64,000 bases of DNA from Clostridioides mangenotii TR (GCF_000498755.1 NZ_AXUS01000013.1:1-64000); one strand, 5' to 3'. Shown: positions 29,149 to 39,218, counted from the stretch's first letter. The notes: generated by a model from the sequence alone, not told the origin. A program made the numbers and translations.

Positions 29149-30336
29149 ATGGTAGAGGTTATAACGAATTTTATTCAATCAATGGGTATTGTTAATATGG
29201 ACTGGAGACAGTTAGCGATGATATTAGTTGCATGTCTTCTGTTATATCTAGCAATAAGTAAAGGTTTTGAACCATTGTTACTAGTACCTATAGCTTTTGG
29301 TATGTTGCTTTCAAACCTTCCCCTTTCAGGAGTAATGAACGGGGCAGTTTCAATAATCGAGCCTATAGGATCGACCGTAAATAATACACTAGAGGCTAAT
29401 GTTACAACAAAAACAGCAGGAGGATTATTACATTATCTATTTTTAGGTGATGAATTAGGAATTTTCCCACCGTTAATATTTTTAGGGGTTGGCGCCATGA
29501 CTGATTTTGGTCCATTGATATCTAACCCCAAAAACATACTTCTTGGAGCTGCTGCTCAGTTTGGAATATTCTTTACTTTTATAGGGGCATTACTTCTTGG
29601 ATTTACTGGTCCGGAGGCAGCTTCAACAGGTATAATAGGAGGGGCTGATGGCCCAACAGCAATTTATTTAACTACAAAATTAGCACCACATTTACTTGCT
29701 CCAATTGCAGTTGCTGCGTACTCATACATGGCTCTTGTACCTATAATTCAACCGCCAATAATGAGGGCACTTACTAGTAAAGAAGAAAGAAGTATAGTAA
29801 TGACTCAAAGCAAACCTGTATCTAAAAAAGTAAAAATACTTTTTCCTATAACTGTTACCATAGTAGTGTCATTGCTGTTGCCAGCAGCGGCTACATTAAT
29901 AGGTATGCTTATGTTTGGGAACCTGCTTAAAGAGTGTACAGTCACTGATAGACTTTCAGATACAGCTACGAATGCACTTATGAATATAGTTACTATATTT
30001 TTAGGGTTATCAGTTGGAGCTTCTGCAAAAGCTGAGATATTTCTAAGTGCTCAGACTTTAAAAATATTTGTGCTAGGAGTTATAGCTTTTGGTATAGGAA
30101 CGGCAGCAGGTGTTATCTGTGCAAAGATTATGAACAAATTTACTAAAGAAAAAATTAATCCACTAATAGGGGCAGCTGGAGTTTCTGCAGTTCCTATGGC
30201 GGCAAGAGTTGCACATAAGGAAGCTCAAAAAGAAGATCCTAGTAATTTTATTCTTATGCATGCTATGGGACCTAATGTAGCGGGAGTTATAGGTTCTGCT
30301 GTAGCAGCGGGGATATTGCTTAGTTTATTTTCGTAA
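29149..30336 (+). CDS. mmdB: Na+-translocating methylmalonyl-CoA decarboxylase, beta subunit
   Basis: A 395-residue integral membrane pump of the OadB/MmdB/GcdB family that decarboxylates carboxybiotin and exports Na+. Multiple helices carry the family hallmark [13 protein letters not shown] (near residue 160), with the Asp used for Na+ binding, and the C-terminal [16 protein letters not shown], with Asn and Ser. AAAGGAGGACTTACCC precedes ATG. It is the last gene of the operon; a long hairpin follows at 30381. Confidence 0.96.
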   Translation: MVEVITNFIQSMGIVNMDWRQLAMILVACLLLYLAISKGFEPLLLVPIAFGMLLSNLPLSGVMNGAVSIIEPIGSTVNNTLEANVTTKTAGGLLHYLFLGDELGIFPPLIFLGVGAMTDFGPLISNPKNILLGAAAQFGIFFTFIGALLLGFTGPEAASTGIIGGADGPTAIYLTTKLAPHLLAPIAVAAYSYMALVPIIQPPIMRALTSKEERSIVMTQSKPVSKKVKILFPITVTIVVSLLLPAAATLIGMLMFGNLLKECTVTDRLSDTATNALMNIVTIFLGLSVGASAKAEIFLSAQTLKIFVLGVIAFGIGTAAGVICAKIMNKFTKEKINPLIGAAGVSAVPMAARVAHKEAQKEDPSNFILMHAMGPNVAGVIGSAVAAGILLSLFS

Positions 30337-30380
30337 ATGAGAATTTAAGGTATGTGTAATAAATGAAAATAAAATTGCTA

Positions 30381-30448
30381 TAAAATAAGATATCCGACTA
30401 CCACAGCTTGATCTAAAGGCTGTAATTGTAGTCGGGTATCTTATTTTA
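30381..30448. repeat. Conserved long hairpin, copy 1
   Basis: Arms 30381-30401 and 30428-30448 pair over 21 bases with a single G-U. The centre reads CCACAGCTTGATCTAAAG then GCTGTAATT, and CAGC/GCTG can form an inner stem. A second copy at 52415-52497, in inverted orientation, shares the core and loop, but its outer AT arms have a different sequence that still pairs. Position after mmdB and the AT-rich ends suit transcription termination; the conserved core is more than a terminator needs. Confidence 0.85.
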
Positions 30449-30723
30449 TGCCAACTTCCGTTTTCTTTATTATAATTATTTTAAATTTTCAGTTGGAAGT
30501 ATGGGAAAAAAGTCATATGCTTGTTTACTGCCATGCATTGGAGTTAAGATATATTTTATTCTTGTATGTTCGATATAACTCATATTTAATTTATAATTTA
30601 TTTTTGGTGTAATTAGAATGATATAATATCTTTATATACATATAATAATGTACAAGTTGTAAATATAAATACTTGTTCTTAAATAGTAATTAGATTTTAA
30701 ATACTTACTTCATGGAGGTTAAT

Positions 30724-31719
30724 ATGATTGAAAATATGCCAAAGATAGATCTACATTGCCATTTGGATGGAAGTTTAAGAGCGGAAACTGTTTTAGAGAT
30801 TGTTTCTGGTGAAAATCTTTTTAGTAAATTGAGCTTGACGAATATTGAAAAGGTTAAAAATGCAATTGTCGCTCCAAAGGATAGTGAGTCGCTTCTTGAT
30901 TATTTGAAAAGCTTTGATTTGCCTGTTGGTATAATGCAGACACGGGAAAGTTTGGAGAGAGTGTCTTTTGAACTTATGGAGGATGCTTTTAAAGAAAATA
31001 TTAAATACATTGAGGTTAGATTCGCTCCTCTATTACATATAAAAGAGGGATTGAGTGTACGGGATGTAATTGAGAGTGTGCTACTGGGTATTCATAAGGC
31101 TGAGGAATTATATGATATAAAAGGAAATTTAATTCTTGGCTGCATGAGGAATATGAGCGAGGAAGATGCTGTACTAGTTATAGAAGAAGGTAAGCGTTTT
31201 TTAGGATCTGGTGTTGTTGCTGTTGATCTGTGCGGTCCAGAAGAAGAAGGATTTTGTTTGAAGTATAAAAAAGCTTTTGCGATAGCCAAAGAATATGGTT
31301 ATAGAATTACTGTCCATGCTGGAGAGGCAGCTTCTGGTGGTAATGTATTTGATGCTGTGACGGAATTGGGTGCGGAGAGAATAGGGCATGGCGTGAGAAC
31401 TAATGATAGTAAAGAGATTTATGAACTTGTAAAAAGCAATAATATAACTTTAGAAATGTGCCCTACAAGTAATATTCAGACTAAGGCTGTGAAATCATTT
31501 GAAGAACATCCTTTTTACGATTTTTATAAGGATGATTTGAGGGTTACGATTAATACTGATAATAGAACTGTTTCAGATGTGACTTTGTCATCAGAAATAG
31601 ATTTTGTGTTAAGTTACTATAATATGACTGTGGAAGATTACTACTGTATGTATAAATATGCAGTAGAGGCAAGTTTTACTGAAGAAGATACCAAAAGATG
31701 GCTTTTGAGTTTTATATAA
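30724..31719 (+). CDS. add: Adenosine deaminase
   Basis: A 331-residue zinc-dependent deaminase that converts adenosine (or deoxyadenosine) to inosine. MPKIDLHCHLDGSLR near the N-terminus gives two zinc His; HAGEA near residue 200 gives the catalytic Glu region, and MCPTSN and INTDN the remaining active-site residues. CATGGAGGTTAAT precedes ATG 30724; the ATG at 30712 overlaps the ribosome binding site. Possible confusion with adenine deaminase of the same superfamily remains. It is monocistronic. Confidence 0.9.
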   Translation: MIENMPKIDLHCHLDGSLRAETVLEIVSGENLFSKLSLTNIEKVKNAIVAPKDSESLLDYLKSFDLPVGIMQTRESLERVSFELMEDAFKENIKYIEVRFAPLLHIKEGLSVRDVIESVLLGIHKAEELYDIKGNLILGCMRNMSEEDAVLVIEEGKRFLGSGVVAVDLCGPEEEGFCLKYKKAFAIAKEYGYRITVHAGEAASGGNVFDAVTELGAERIGHGVRTNDSKEIYELVKSNNITLEMCPTSNIQTKAVKSFEEHPFYDFYKDDLRVTINTDNRTVSDVTLSSEIDFVLSYYNMTVEDYYCMYKYAVEASFTEEDTKRWLLSFI

Positions 31720-31897
31720 ATTCAGTGTCGAGCACTATATATATTGACTATAAATGAGGTGCCATATATAGATAAAAACAATCATAGCACTTGCAAAAAA
31801 CGTGGTAAAATCTAGAATAGAGGAAAAAATATTATCTATTTGTAATATTTTAGAAAATAATATAAAAATTAGTCAAAATAAATAGGGGGAATTTTCG

Positions 31898-33049
31898 ATG
31901 TCAAATTTACCAGAGCAATTTGATAGTTTTAATGATGCTAGACAAAAAGGTTTTTTAAGTGCTAAAGAGTTAAAAGATAGTGGGAAAAAATTAGTGGGTA
32001 CTTTCTGTACTTTTACTCCTGTTGAGATACCTATGGCAGCTGGAGCTGTTACAGTAGGTGTATGTGGTGTAAGTGAAGAATCTATACCAGCGGCAGAAAA
32101 AGTACTTCCAAGAAATCTATGTCCACTTATTAAATCAAGTTATGGACATGCAATAACTGATACTTGCCCATATTTCTATTTCGCAGACCTGCTAATAGGA
32201 GAAACTACTTGCGATGGTAAGAAAAAAATGTACGAAGAACTTGCCAAAGAAAAAAATATGCACGTAATGCACCTTCCAAATACAGTAAAAGGTGAACTTA
32301 GCTACAAACTTTGGAAAGATGAAATAATAAAATTGAAAGAAGAAACAGAGAAATCATTAGGAGTTACAATAACTGAAGATGATATTAGAGCTGCTATAAA
32401 AGATAAAAACGAAGAGAGACGACTTTTAAAAGAGTTCTATGAATTAGGAAAATCTGAGCCTTCTATGCTAACAGGGATGGAGCTACACAATGTTCTTTAT
32501 CAATCTGGATTTAAATTTGATAGAGATGAACTAAAAAAATCTGTTAGGAAAGTAATCGATGATACTAAGGAAAGATATGAAAAAGGCGAAGGTCCTGTTA
32601 AAAAGGATAGTCCAAGGATATTAATAACTGGATCTCCTATAGGAGGAATAAGCCATAAGATAATACAGACTCTTGAAGATGCAGGTGCATCAGTTGTAGC
32701 TTTAGAGCTTTGTCAAGCTATAAGATCTACTGACAGACTGGTAGATGAAGATATGGACGATGTTTACGATGCCTTAACTCAAAAATATATTAAAATAGGA
32801 TGTTCATGTATGATGGACAACGATAACAGATTTAAACTACTTGATAGACTTATAGACGAGTACAAAATTGATGGAGTAATAGATGTTGTACTTCAAGCAT
32901 GTCATACTTTTAACATAGAGTCTTATAGAGTAAAAGAGTTTGTTACTAAAGAAAAACATAAAGCTTTTATGGGTATAGAAACAGACTACTCAAAATCTGA
33001 TACTGAACAATTAAAAACAAGATTTGAAGCATTTGTAGAGATGTTATAA
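31898..33049 (+). CDS. Double-cubane cluster protein-like (2-hydroxyacyl-CoA dehydratase D-component family)
   Basis: A 383-residue protein of the HgdB/YjiM family. CTFTPVEIPMAAGAVTVGVC, then NLCPLIKSSYGHA, DTCPYF, and GETTCDGKKKMYE give the cluster cysteines (37, 56, 75, 90, 105); GCSCMMD and LQACHTFN come later. A single subunit of about 380 residues next to one small ATPase, without CoA-transferase or dehydratase partners, matches the double-cubane [8Fe-9S] protein with its reductase (the C. hydrogenoformans DCCP type) better than a true dehydratase. The substrate is unknown; the known relatives reduce small molecules with ATP. GGGGGA precedes ATG. Confidence 0.8.
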   Translation: MSNLPEQFDSFNDARQKGFLSAKELKDSGKKLVGTFCTFTPVEIPMAAGAVTVGVCGVSEESIPAAEKVLPRNLCPLIKSSYGHAITDTCPYFYFADLLIGETTCDGKKKMYEELAKEKNMHVMHLPNTVKGELSYKLWKDEIIKLKEETEKSLGVTITEDDIRAAIKDKNEERRLLKEFYELGKSEPSMLTGMELHNVLYQSGFKFDRDELKKSVRKVIDDTKERYEKGEGPVKKDSPRILITGSPIGGISHKIIQTLEDAGASVVALELCQAIRSTDRLVDEDMDDVYDALTQKYIKIGCSCMMDNDNRFKLLDRLIDEYKIDGVIDVVLQACHTFNIESYRVKEFVTKEKHKAFMGIETDYSKSDTEQLKTRFEAFVEML

Positions 33050-33071
33050 GAAAATGCTATTAGGAGGATGT

Positions 33072-33827
33072 ATGTATAGTATAGGTGTTGACTCAGGATC
33101 TGTCGCAACAAAGGGTGTTTTATTCGATGGTGAAAAAATAGTTAAAAAAGTAATACTTCCAACAGGATGGAGCCCTAAAACTACATCTGAACAAGTTTAT
33201 AATTTATTATCAGAGGGAATTCCAAAAGATCAAATCTTAAAGACAGTCGGTACAGGATACGGAAGAGGCGTAATGGATTTCGCTGATAAAAAGGTTACGG
33301 AAATAACTTGTCATACAAGGGGAATATTTTTTCTAAATGAAAACATTAGAACAATTCTCGATGTAGGCGGTCAAGATAGCAAGGTTATAAATTTAGATAA
33401 TGCAGGAAATGTATTCAATTTTATAATGAACGATAAATGTGCTGCTGGAACTGGTAGATTTTTAGAAATAACTTCTAATTTATTAGGAAGTGATATAGCA
33501 AATATAGATAAACTGGCAAGTGGAAATGAGCCAGTTAATATATCAAGTATGTGTACTGTATTTGCAGAATCAGAAATAGTAAGTTTGCTCGCTCAAGATG
33601 TCGGTAAAGAAAATATAGCCGCTGGAATACTTAAATCAATAGCAAATAAATCTGTTTCAATGTTGTCTAGAACTGAAATAGTAGATGAAATTGCTTTTAC
33701 AGGAGGCCTAGCTAAAAGCAATGTTTTAGTAGGTATGATTGAAGAATTACTCGGCAAGAAGATATTTGTTGCAGAGGATACGCAGATAATAGGCGCACTA
33801 GGTGCTGCTGTAATCGGATATAAGTAA
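33072..33827 (+). CDS. ASKHA-fold activator ATPase of the double-cubane protein
   Basis: A 251-residue BadF/BcrA-type ATPase. SIGVDSGSVATKGVLFDG is the first phosphate loop, LDVGGQDSK the second, and NDKCAAGTGRFLEI carries the Cys that, with another Cys in SSMCTVFAESE, holds the 4Fe-4S cluster bridging the dimer. It drives ATP-dependent electron transfer to its partner, encoded 22 bases upstream. TTAGGAGGATGT precedes ATG 33072, preferred over ATG 33054. Confidence 0.88.
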   Translation: MYSIGVDSGSVATKGVLFDGEKIVKKVILPTGWSPKTTSEQVYNLLSEGIPKDQILKTVGTGYGRGVMDFADKKVTEITCHTRGIFFLNENIRTILDVGGQDSKVINLDNAGNVFNFIMNDKCAAGTGRFLEITSNLLGSDIANIDKLASGNEPVNISSMCTVFAESEIVSLLAQDVGKENIAAGILKSIANKSVSMLSRTEIVDEIAFTGGLAKSNVLVGMIEELLGKKIFVAEDTQIIGALGAAVIGYK

Positions 33828-33895
33828 GGATACATAAAAGTTAGTGATACATATAGTAAATATATAAATATAGAATTAGGTATATGTAAAAAATA

Positions 33896-33932
33896 ACAAA
33901 AAGTAGCGGAGAAATATTCCGCTACTTTTTGC
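33896..33932 (+). terminator. Terminator after the double-cubane gene pair
   Basis: AAAAAGTAGCGGA pairs with TTCCGCTACTTTTT around a short loop and ends in a T-run. Confidence 0.9.
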
Positions 33933-34044
33933 TGTTTTATTACATATATGTTAGAATAGTTGTTTATATAAATGAAGGCATTTACTTTTACAACTTATAG
34001 GTTATTTAAAGGAATATACTAAATTAAATTATATAAGTTTTTAG

Positions 34045-34215
34045 GAGGGAGATTTAAGTACAAAGTTGGTTAAGGAAGATTGCATAAACTGTAATTTATG
34101 TGTGAATGAGTGTTATCGAGGATGCTTGAAATTTGTAGACAACGAGCATATATTTAACTGTGAAAAATGTGAAATCTGTTTTAGATTATACATAGCTAAC
34201 ATGAAAATGCAATAA
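34045..34215 (+). pseudogene. Degenerate ferredoxin-like small ORF
   Basis: A frame with GGAGGGAG upstream encodes VKEDCINCNLCVNECYRGC, then a spacer and CEKCEICFRLYIANMKMQ. The first C-x2-C-x2-C-x3-C set is a 4Fe-4S motif; the second set has C-x2-C-x2-C but lacks the final Cys. There is no ATG: the expected start reads AGT, and only a TTG at 34066 could serve, at an over-long distance from the ribosome binding site. It is probably a decaying two-cluster ferredoxin, or a small protein with a TTG start of 49 residues. Confidence 0.5.
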
Positions 34216-34397
34216 TTTATCAAAAAGTACTAAGAAAAAGAAAAAGTTTAATTACAAATTCTATATAATTTTAAAGGAAAATATAATAAAAAATTACAAT
34301 TTTGATATTATATAATAAATAGTTGGTATTTTTATTAAAATCTTACAATATCTGCTATAATTATATTAGCGATTAGAGAAATATTGAGGTGAAAAGT

Positions 34398-36836
34398 ATG
34401 AGAAAACGAAGAAATTTAATAAAAAGATTATTAGCAGTTGGCATGTCGATATCGTTTTTTATTGTATCAACAGCGCCAACCTTAGCATATACAAAGGATT
34501 CAATAACATCAATTAAAAAACCTGAATACACTGAACAATATAAACAGTATCTTGAGGAAGTTGAAAATGGACAAGTAGACAAATACAATGGCCGTATTCC
34601 AACGCCATACAGAAATGAAGCGACAGAAGTAAAAGATAATGGTCTTGGAATATCTATTCCAAATTATTTAAAGCGTAAGTCTAGTGCTAATTTGCCGATT
34701 AATTACGATCCTAGAAAACTTGGTCTTGTTACACCAGTTAAAGATCAAGGTGAACTAGGAACATGTTGGACTTTTACAGCGATGTCTTCACTGGAGAGCT
34801 TTTTAAAGTATAAAAATATGGGAGAATACGACTTCTCGGAAGAACATTTAAAGTGGTGGTCTACTAATGGTGATTACGGTTGGAACATGACAGATATGAC
34901 AGGAGCAACAAATTATACAGCTATTGGATATCTAACATCTTGGATGGGTCCAAAATTAGAGGAAGATATTCCGTATAACGGCAAAGTTCCTATGGCACTT
35001 GGTGCTACTAAACCGAGCAATATGGATACAGAAGATACTCAAGTAAATGTAACAGAAGTAGTACATATAAATGACAATAGAGAGTCAATGAAAAATTCAA
35101 TACTTAAGTACGGATCTATTATTTCGGGTTATGGTCATTATAATAGATATTTAAGTCAAGACAAGTCTGCTTATAACTGCAATGTATATCAATATACAAA
35201 TCATACTATATCAATTATAGGATGGGATGACAATTATTCGAAAGATAATTTCAACCCTAAATACAAGCCGCAAAATAACGGTGCTTGGTTGGCTAAAAAC
35301 AGCTGGGGACCTTATAATTCAGAGGGAGGGTATCTTTGGATTTCTTATGAAGACAGAACTTTAATGTCTGATGACGATAACTTTGCTATTAGAAAAGTAG
35401 AGATGCCTGATGAAAGCAAAAAAATATATCAACATGAATATGCAGGGATAGCTCCACTTGTAAGCAAGAAAATTACTGCAGCAAATGTATTTGATTTTAG
35501 CAGTGAAAGTGAAGTGTTAGATTCTGTAACATTTATGAGTGATAGTATAGGTTCTAAGTACAATATCTATTACGCACCCGTTGTGGGAAATGTTCCGCAA
35601 AAAGATAGAATGGTAAGAATAGGTGGAGGAAATATTGAATTTTCAGGTTATACTAACGCAAAAGTAGATACTTACAAAATCCCTAAAGGGAAAGGTGCAA
35701 TAGTAGTTGAGATAGATGGAGAAGGTACAGGTAATGTATCGTTATTCAGTGAAACGGAAGTAAAAGGATATAGTGGAAATATACCTAAGGCTAATTTGGG
35801 CGAAAGTTATATTTTAGAAGGCGATAAGTTTAAAGATGTAAACTCAGATGAAGAATTTTACCCAACAAACTTTACAATTAAGGCAGTAACTAAAAACACA
35901 TCTTATCGAGATGTAAATAAGGAAAGTTTAGTTGGAGCGGATAGATATGATACATCTGTTAAGGTTAGTAAAAAGGGATGGACTAATTCTGAAAATGTAG
36001 TTCTAGTAAATGGTGAAGCTATACCGGATGCGTTATCAGCAACTCCTTATGCAGCATCGCTTAATTCGCCAGTTCTATTAACTGAAAAAAATAATTTAAC
36101 TCAAAAGACAGCAGAGGAAATAAAGAGACTTGGAGCAAAAAATATATACATAGTCGGTGGAGAAAATTCTGTAAGCAAATCTATTGAAGATAAACTTAAT
36201 TCATCTGGTTTTAGAGTCGAGAGAATCTCTGGTGAAGATAGATACAAAACTAGTATGGATTTGGCTTACAAGTTAAATGATAAAAAGAGAGTATCAAATA
36301 TAGCAGTAGTAAATGGAGTAGGTGGATTGGCAGATGCTATAAGTATAGGAGCTCCTGCTGGAGAAAATAATATACCTATAATACTTGCAGATCCGAGTAA
36401 TCAAGTAAAAGGCCTAGATGAGTTTGAAAAGATTACTAATATAGAAAAATCTTATGTAGTTGGGGGTACTTCCTCATTATCTACGAATTTAGAAGGAAAA
36501 CTTAAAAATCCTACTAGATTGTCGGGTGAAAATAGAAATGCCACAAATGCAGAGATAATAGAACATTTTTATAAGGACAGTAGCAGTGGTTATAAGTACA
36601 ATAATTTATATGTAGTTAAAGATGGTACAAAGAGCAGTGGTGATCTAATTGATGGATTGTCAGTTGGAGCTTTGGCAAGCAAAAGTAAATCTCCAATAGT
36701 GTTAGTAGGGAATAAGCTCGTAGAAGAGCAAAAGAGTGCCCTTAAACAAAAGACATTCACTTCGGCGACACAAGTTGGTGGAGGAGCAAATAGAAAGGCA
36801 TTTGCAGAAGTGTTTAAATTGATAAGATTACCTTAG
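34398..36836 (+). CDS. Secreted C1-family cysteine protease with three CWB2 cell-wall-binding repeats (Cwp84-like)
   Basis: An 812-residue exported protease resembling the S-layer-processing protease Cwp84. In order: basic signal peptide with cleavage near TLAYT (about residue 30), propeptide, papain-type domain with catalytic Cys123 in DQGELGTCWTF, His in HTISIIGWDDN and Asn in KNSWGPYNSEGGYLWI, a lectin-like linker domain, and three CWB2 repeats starting VGADRYDTSV, ISGEDRYKTSM and LSGENRNATN. CWB2 repeats bind anionic wall polymer. GAGGTGAAAAGT precedes ATG 34398; the GTG at 34389 is less likely. No slpA precursor gene lies nearby, so its substrate is elsewhere. Confidence 0.93.
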   Translation: MRKRRNLIKRLLAVGMSISFFIVSTAPTLAYTKDSITSIKKPEYTEQYKQYLEEVENGQVDKYNGRIPTPYRNEATEVKDNGLGISIPNYLKRKSSANLPINYDPRKLGLVTPVKDQGELGTCWTFTAMSSLESFLKYKNMGEYDFSEEHLKWWSTNGDYGWNMTDMTGATNYTAIGYLTSWMGPKLEEDIPYNGKVPMALGATKPSNMDTEDTQVNVTEVVHINDNRESMKNSILKYGSIISGYGHYNRYLSQDKSAYNCNVYQYTNHTISIIGWDDNYSKDNFNPKYKPQNNGAWLAKNSWGPYNSEGGYLWISYEDRTLMSDDDNFAIRKVEMPDESKKIYQHEYAGIAPLVSKKITAANVFDFSSESEVLDSVTFMSDSIGSKYNIYYAPVVGNVPQKDRMVRIGGGNIEFSGYTNAKVDTYKIPKGKGAIVVEIDGEGTGNVSLFSETEVKGYSGNIPKANLGESYILEGDKFKDVNSDEEFYPTNFTIKAVTKNTSYRDVNKESLVGADRYDTSVKVSKKGWTNSENVVLVNGEAIPDALSATPYAASLNSPVLLTEKNNLTQKTAEEIKRLGAKNIYIVGGENSVSKSIEDKLNSSGFRVERISGEDRYKTSMDLAYKLNDKKRVSNIAVVNGVGGLADAISIGAPAGENNIPIILADPSNQVKGLDEFEKITNIEKSYVVGGTSSLSTNLEGKLKNPTRLSGENRNATNAEIIEHFYKDSSSGYKYNNLYVVKDGTKSSGDLIDGLSVGALASKSKSPIVLVGNKLVEEQKSALKQKTFTSATQVGGGANRKAFAEVFKLIRLP

Positions 36837-36897
36837 TTACATTAGAATAGTTTAATAAATGAATACTACGAAATTAATTTGGTATGATAAAGAGTGA

Positions 36898-36928
36898 GCA
36901 GGAGGCAGTAAGCTTCCTGTTTATTTTA
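36898..36928 (+). terminator. Probable terminator after the CWB2 protease gene
   Basis: CAGGAGGC and GCTTCCTG form a short stem followed by TTTATTTT. Confidence 0.55.
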
Positions 36929-37092
36929 TATAGATAACTATCTACTTTAACTGTATTTATAAAAAAATATGAGGTTTTATTATGAATTTATAGATTAGTA
37001 TGATTTTTTGAATTAATTAGTTGACTAGAGGTTTCATTAGAAATAAAATGGAGTATAATAAGTAATATTTTGAATATTTTGGAGGTAGTTGT

Positions 37093-37797
37093 ATGAAGTT
37101 CAAAGTTGATAAAGAGGTATTTGATAAGTTAGAAAATGTTTGTTTTGGAGTTGTTGTAGCAAAGGGAATCGATAATACAAAAACTGTAGATAGAATAAGC
37201 AATTTACTGGATATTAGTATTGAGAATACGGAAAATTACTTTGAGGGGAAGAAGGTAAAAGAATCAGATGAAATTCTTCCTTATAGAGATGCTTTTAGAG
37301 AGCTTGGTATGAATCCCAATAAATTTATGAGCTCTATTGAAGCGATGACTACAAGAGTTTCAAAAAACAAAAAACTTCCTTACATAAACCCGGTTGTGGA
37401 TTTAGGAAATTCGATTTCATTAAAATACTTACTTCCACTAGGAGCGCACGATATGGATCTTAGCAGGGATGATGTGAGTGTAAGATTTTCTAATGAAGGC
37501 GATAAATTTATCCCGTTTGGAGAGAATGAGCCTGAACTTGTAGAAGGTGGAGAGCTTATTTACTCTGTTGGAGATAAGGTTAAGACTAGAAGATGGATAT
37601 GGAGACAGGGCGAAGAAGGTAAGATAACTGAAAACAGTAAGAATATATTCTTCCCTATAGATGGATTTAATGATAGCAATGTAGATAAGGTTATTAAGGC
37701 TAGAGATGAGCTTGCTAAATTGATTCAGGAGATCTTTGAGTGCGAAGTTGAAGTTGGATTTGTAGATAAAGATAATATGGAAATGGAATTAAAATAA
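37093..37797 (+). CDS. Free-standing B3/4-domain protein
   Basis: A 234-residue soluble protein made of the B3/B4 domain otherwise found in the beta subunit of phenylalanyl-tRNA synthetase, where it edits mischarged Tyr-tRNA. PYRDAFRELGMNPNKFMSSIEAM (near residue 65) and NPVVDLGNSISLKYLLPLGAHD are the family blocks. Free-standing copies (COG3382 type) are suspected trans-editing or amino-acid/tRNA-related proteins, unproven. TTTGGAGGTAGTTGT precedes ATG. It is monocistronic. Confidence 0.85.
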   Translation: MKFKVDKEVFDKLENVCFGVVVAKGIDNTKTVDRISNLLDISIENTENYFEGKKVKESDEILPYRDAFRELGMNPNKFMSSIEAMTTRVSKNKKLPYINPVVDLGNSISLKYLLPLGAHDMDLSRDDVSVRFSNEGDKFIPFGENEPELVEGGELIYSVGDKVKTRRWIWRQGEEGKITENSKNIFFPIDGFNDSNVDKVIKARDELAKLIQEIFECEVEVGFVDKDNMEMELK

Positions 37798-37814
37798 CAA
37801 GTTGATATGCAACA

Positions 37815-37882
37815 TGAACAGAGGTTGTTCAGTATATGTCAGACAAAATACGTCTGAAAATGCACTGGACAACCTCTGTTCA
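37815..37882. terminator. Long hairpin after the B3/4 gene
   Basis: Perfect 14-base arms TGAACAGAGGTTGT (37815-37828) and ACAACCTCTGTTCA (37869-37882), with an inner CAGAC/GTCTG stem. There is no T-run on the plus strand, so terminator function is likely but not certain. Confidence 0.65.
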
Positions 37883-38157
37883 CATTGTATATAAATCTTA
37901 ACAAGTATAAGTATACTTGCAGGAGTAGATACAATTATAAAATCTATAGTGTGATTAGATGTGTTTTTGTGAGAAAATATAAAAACTATAGATATAGTGT
38001 GTGCTATATATAAAAAATGATCGAATAGTATGGCATAAATGGTTATTAATATTAAGGTTGTTGATGAAATTATATTTAATATATAAAAATATTGAATAAA
38101 TGGGCTATATAGTGTACAATAATTATGTAAAAAGTACACGAAGGGAGAAATATATTG

Positions 38158-39174
38158 ATGAAGATAAAAGTGGGTATGAATGGGTTTGGTAGAATCGGAA
38201 GACAGGTTTTAAGATTGGCTCAAGAGGAGTTCGGTAGTGATTTGGAGATAGTTGCTATTAATGCTAGAGCAAATTGTGAGACTTTGGCACACCTATTCAC
38301 TTATGATTCTAGTTATGGAACATTTAGAGGAGATGTTGATGTTAAAGATGAAGATACTTTAGTTGTTAATTCTAAAGAAATTAAAATACTTAGACATAAT
38401 GATCCTGAAGAAATTCCTTGGAAAGATCTAGGGGTTGATATAGTAATAGAGTCTACTGGTATATTTACTGATAAAGCTAAGGCGGAAAAACATATAAAAG
38501 CAGGAGCTAAGAAGGTTATAATTACTGCTCCTGGTAAAAACGAAGATGTTACTATTGTTATGGGAGTTAATGAAAAAGAGTACGATAATGATAAGCATAA
38601 TGTAATCTCTAATGCTTCTTGTACTACAAACTGCCTAGCTCCATTTGCTAAAGTTCTTAATGAGAAATTTGGTATTAAGAGAGGTCTTATGACAACTGTT
38701 CACTCTTATACTAACGATCAAAGAATTCTTGATAAGAGTCATAAAGATTTAAGAAGAGCTAGATCGGCTGCAGAATCTATAATACCGACTACTACAGGTG
38801 CGGCTAAAGCTGTTTCTAAGGTTCTTCCGGAGTTAGAAGGTAAGTTAAATGGTTTCTCTCTTAGAGTTCCAACTCCTACAGTTTCACTTGTAGATTTGGT
38901 TTGTGAGCTTGGGAAGAATGTAACTATAGATGAAGTTAATAATGCATTTAGAGAAGCTGCAGAAGGTGAATTAAAAGGAATTCTTGGATACTCTGATAAA
39001 CCATTAGTATCTATTGACTACAAACAAGACAGCAGATCTTCTATAGTAGATGGATTATCAACTATGGTTATGGAAGATAATATGGTCAAAGTAGTTTCTT
39101 GGTACGATAATGAGTGGGGTTATTCAGCAAGAACTGTTGATTTAGTAAAATATGTAGCAGAGAGATTAAAATAG
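38158..39174 (+). CDS. gap: Glyceraldehyde-3-phosphate dehydrogenase
   Basis: A 338-residue NAD-linked GAPDH of glycolysis and gluconeogenesis. [14 protein letters not shown] is the Rossmann start, [12 protein letters not shown] holds the catalytic Cys (about residue 153), and [16 protein letters not shown] is the C-terminal motif. AAGGGAGAAATATATTG precedes ATG 38158; the TTG just before it is not needed. It stands alone, without pgk or tpi, which is common when a second gap copy exists or when the gene has its own promoter. Confidence 0.97.
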   Translation: MKIKVGMNGFGRIGRQVLRLAQEEFGSDLEIVAINARANCETLAHLFTYDSSYGTFRGDVDVKDEDTLVVNSKEIKILRHNDPEEIPWKDLGVDIVIESTGIFTDKAKAEKHIKAGAKKVIITAPGKNEDVTIVMGVNEKEYDNDKHNVISNASCTTNCLAPFAKVLNEKFGIKRGLMTTVHSYTNDQRILDKSHKDLRRARSAAESIIPTTTGAAKAVSKVLPELEGKLNGFSLRVPTPTVSLVDLVCELGKNVTIDEVNNAFREAAEGELKGILGYSDKPLVSIDYKQDSRSSIVDGLSTMVMEDNMVKVVSWYDNEWGYSARTVDLVKYVAERLK

Positions 39175-39218
39175 ATAGTAAAAATAAAAAAATAAAAATT
39201 TTTTTATATTTTTTAATA

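Noticed and set aside
30381-30448. Possible CRISPR repeat or spacer unit
   Set aside because: There are only two copies 22 kb apart, in inverted orientation, with no spacers and no cas genes.
37789-38139. 116-residue minus-strand frame between the B3/4 gene and gap
   Set aside because: It spans the long hairpin and the gap promoter region, has no ribosome binding site and no motif; the AT-rich composition explains an open frame.
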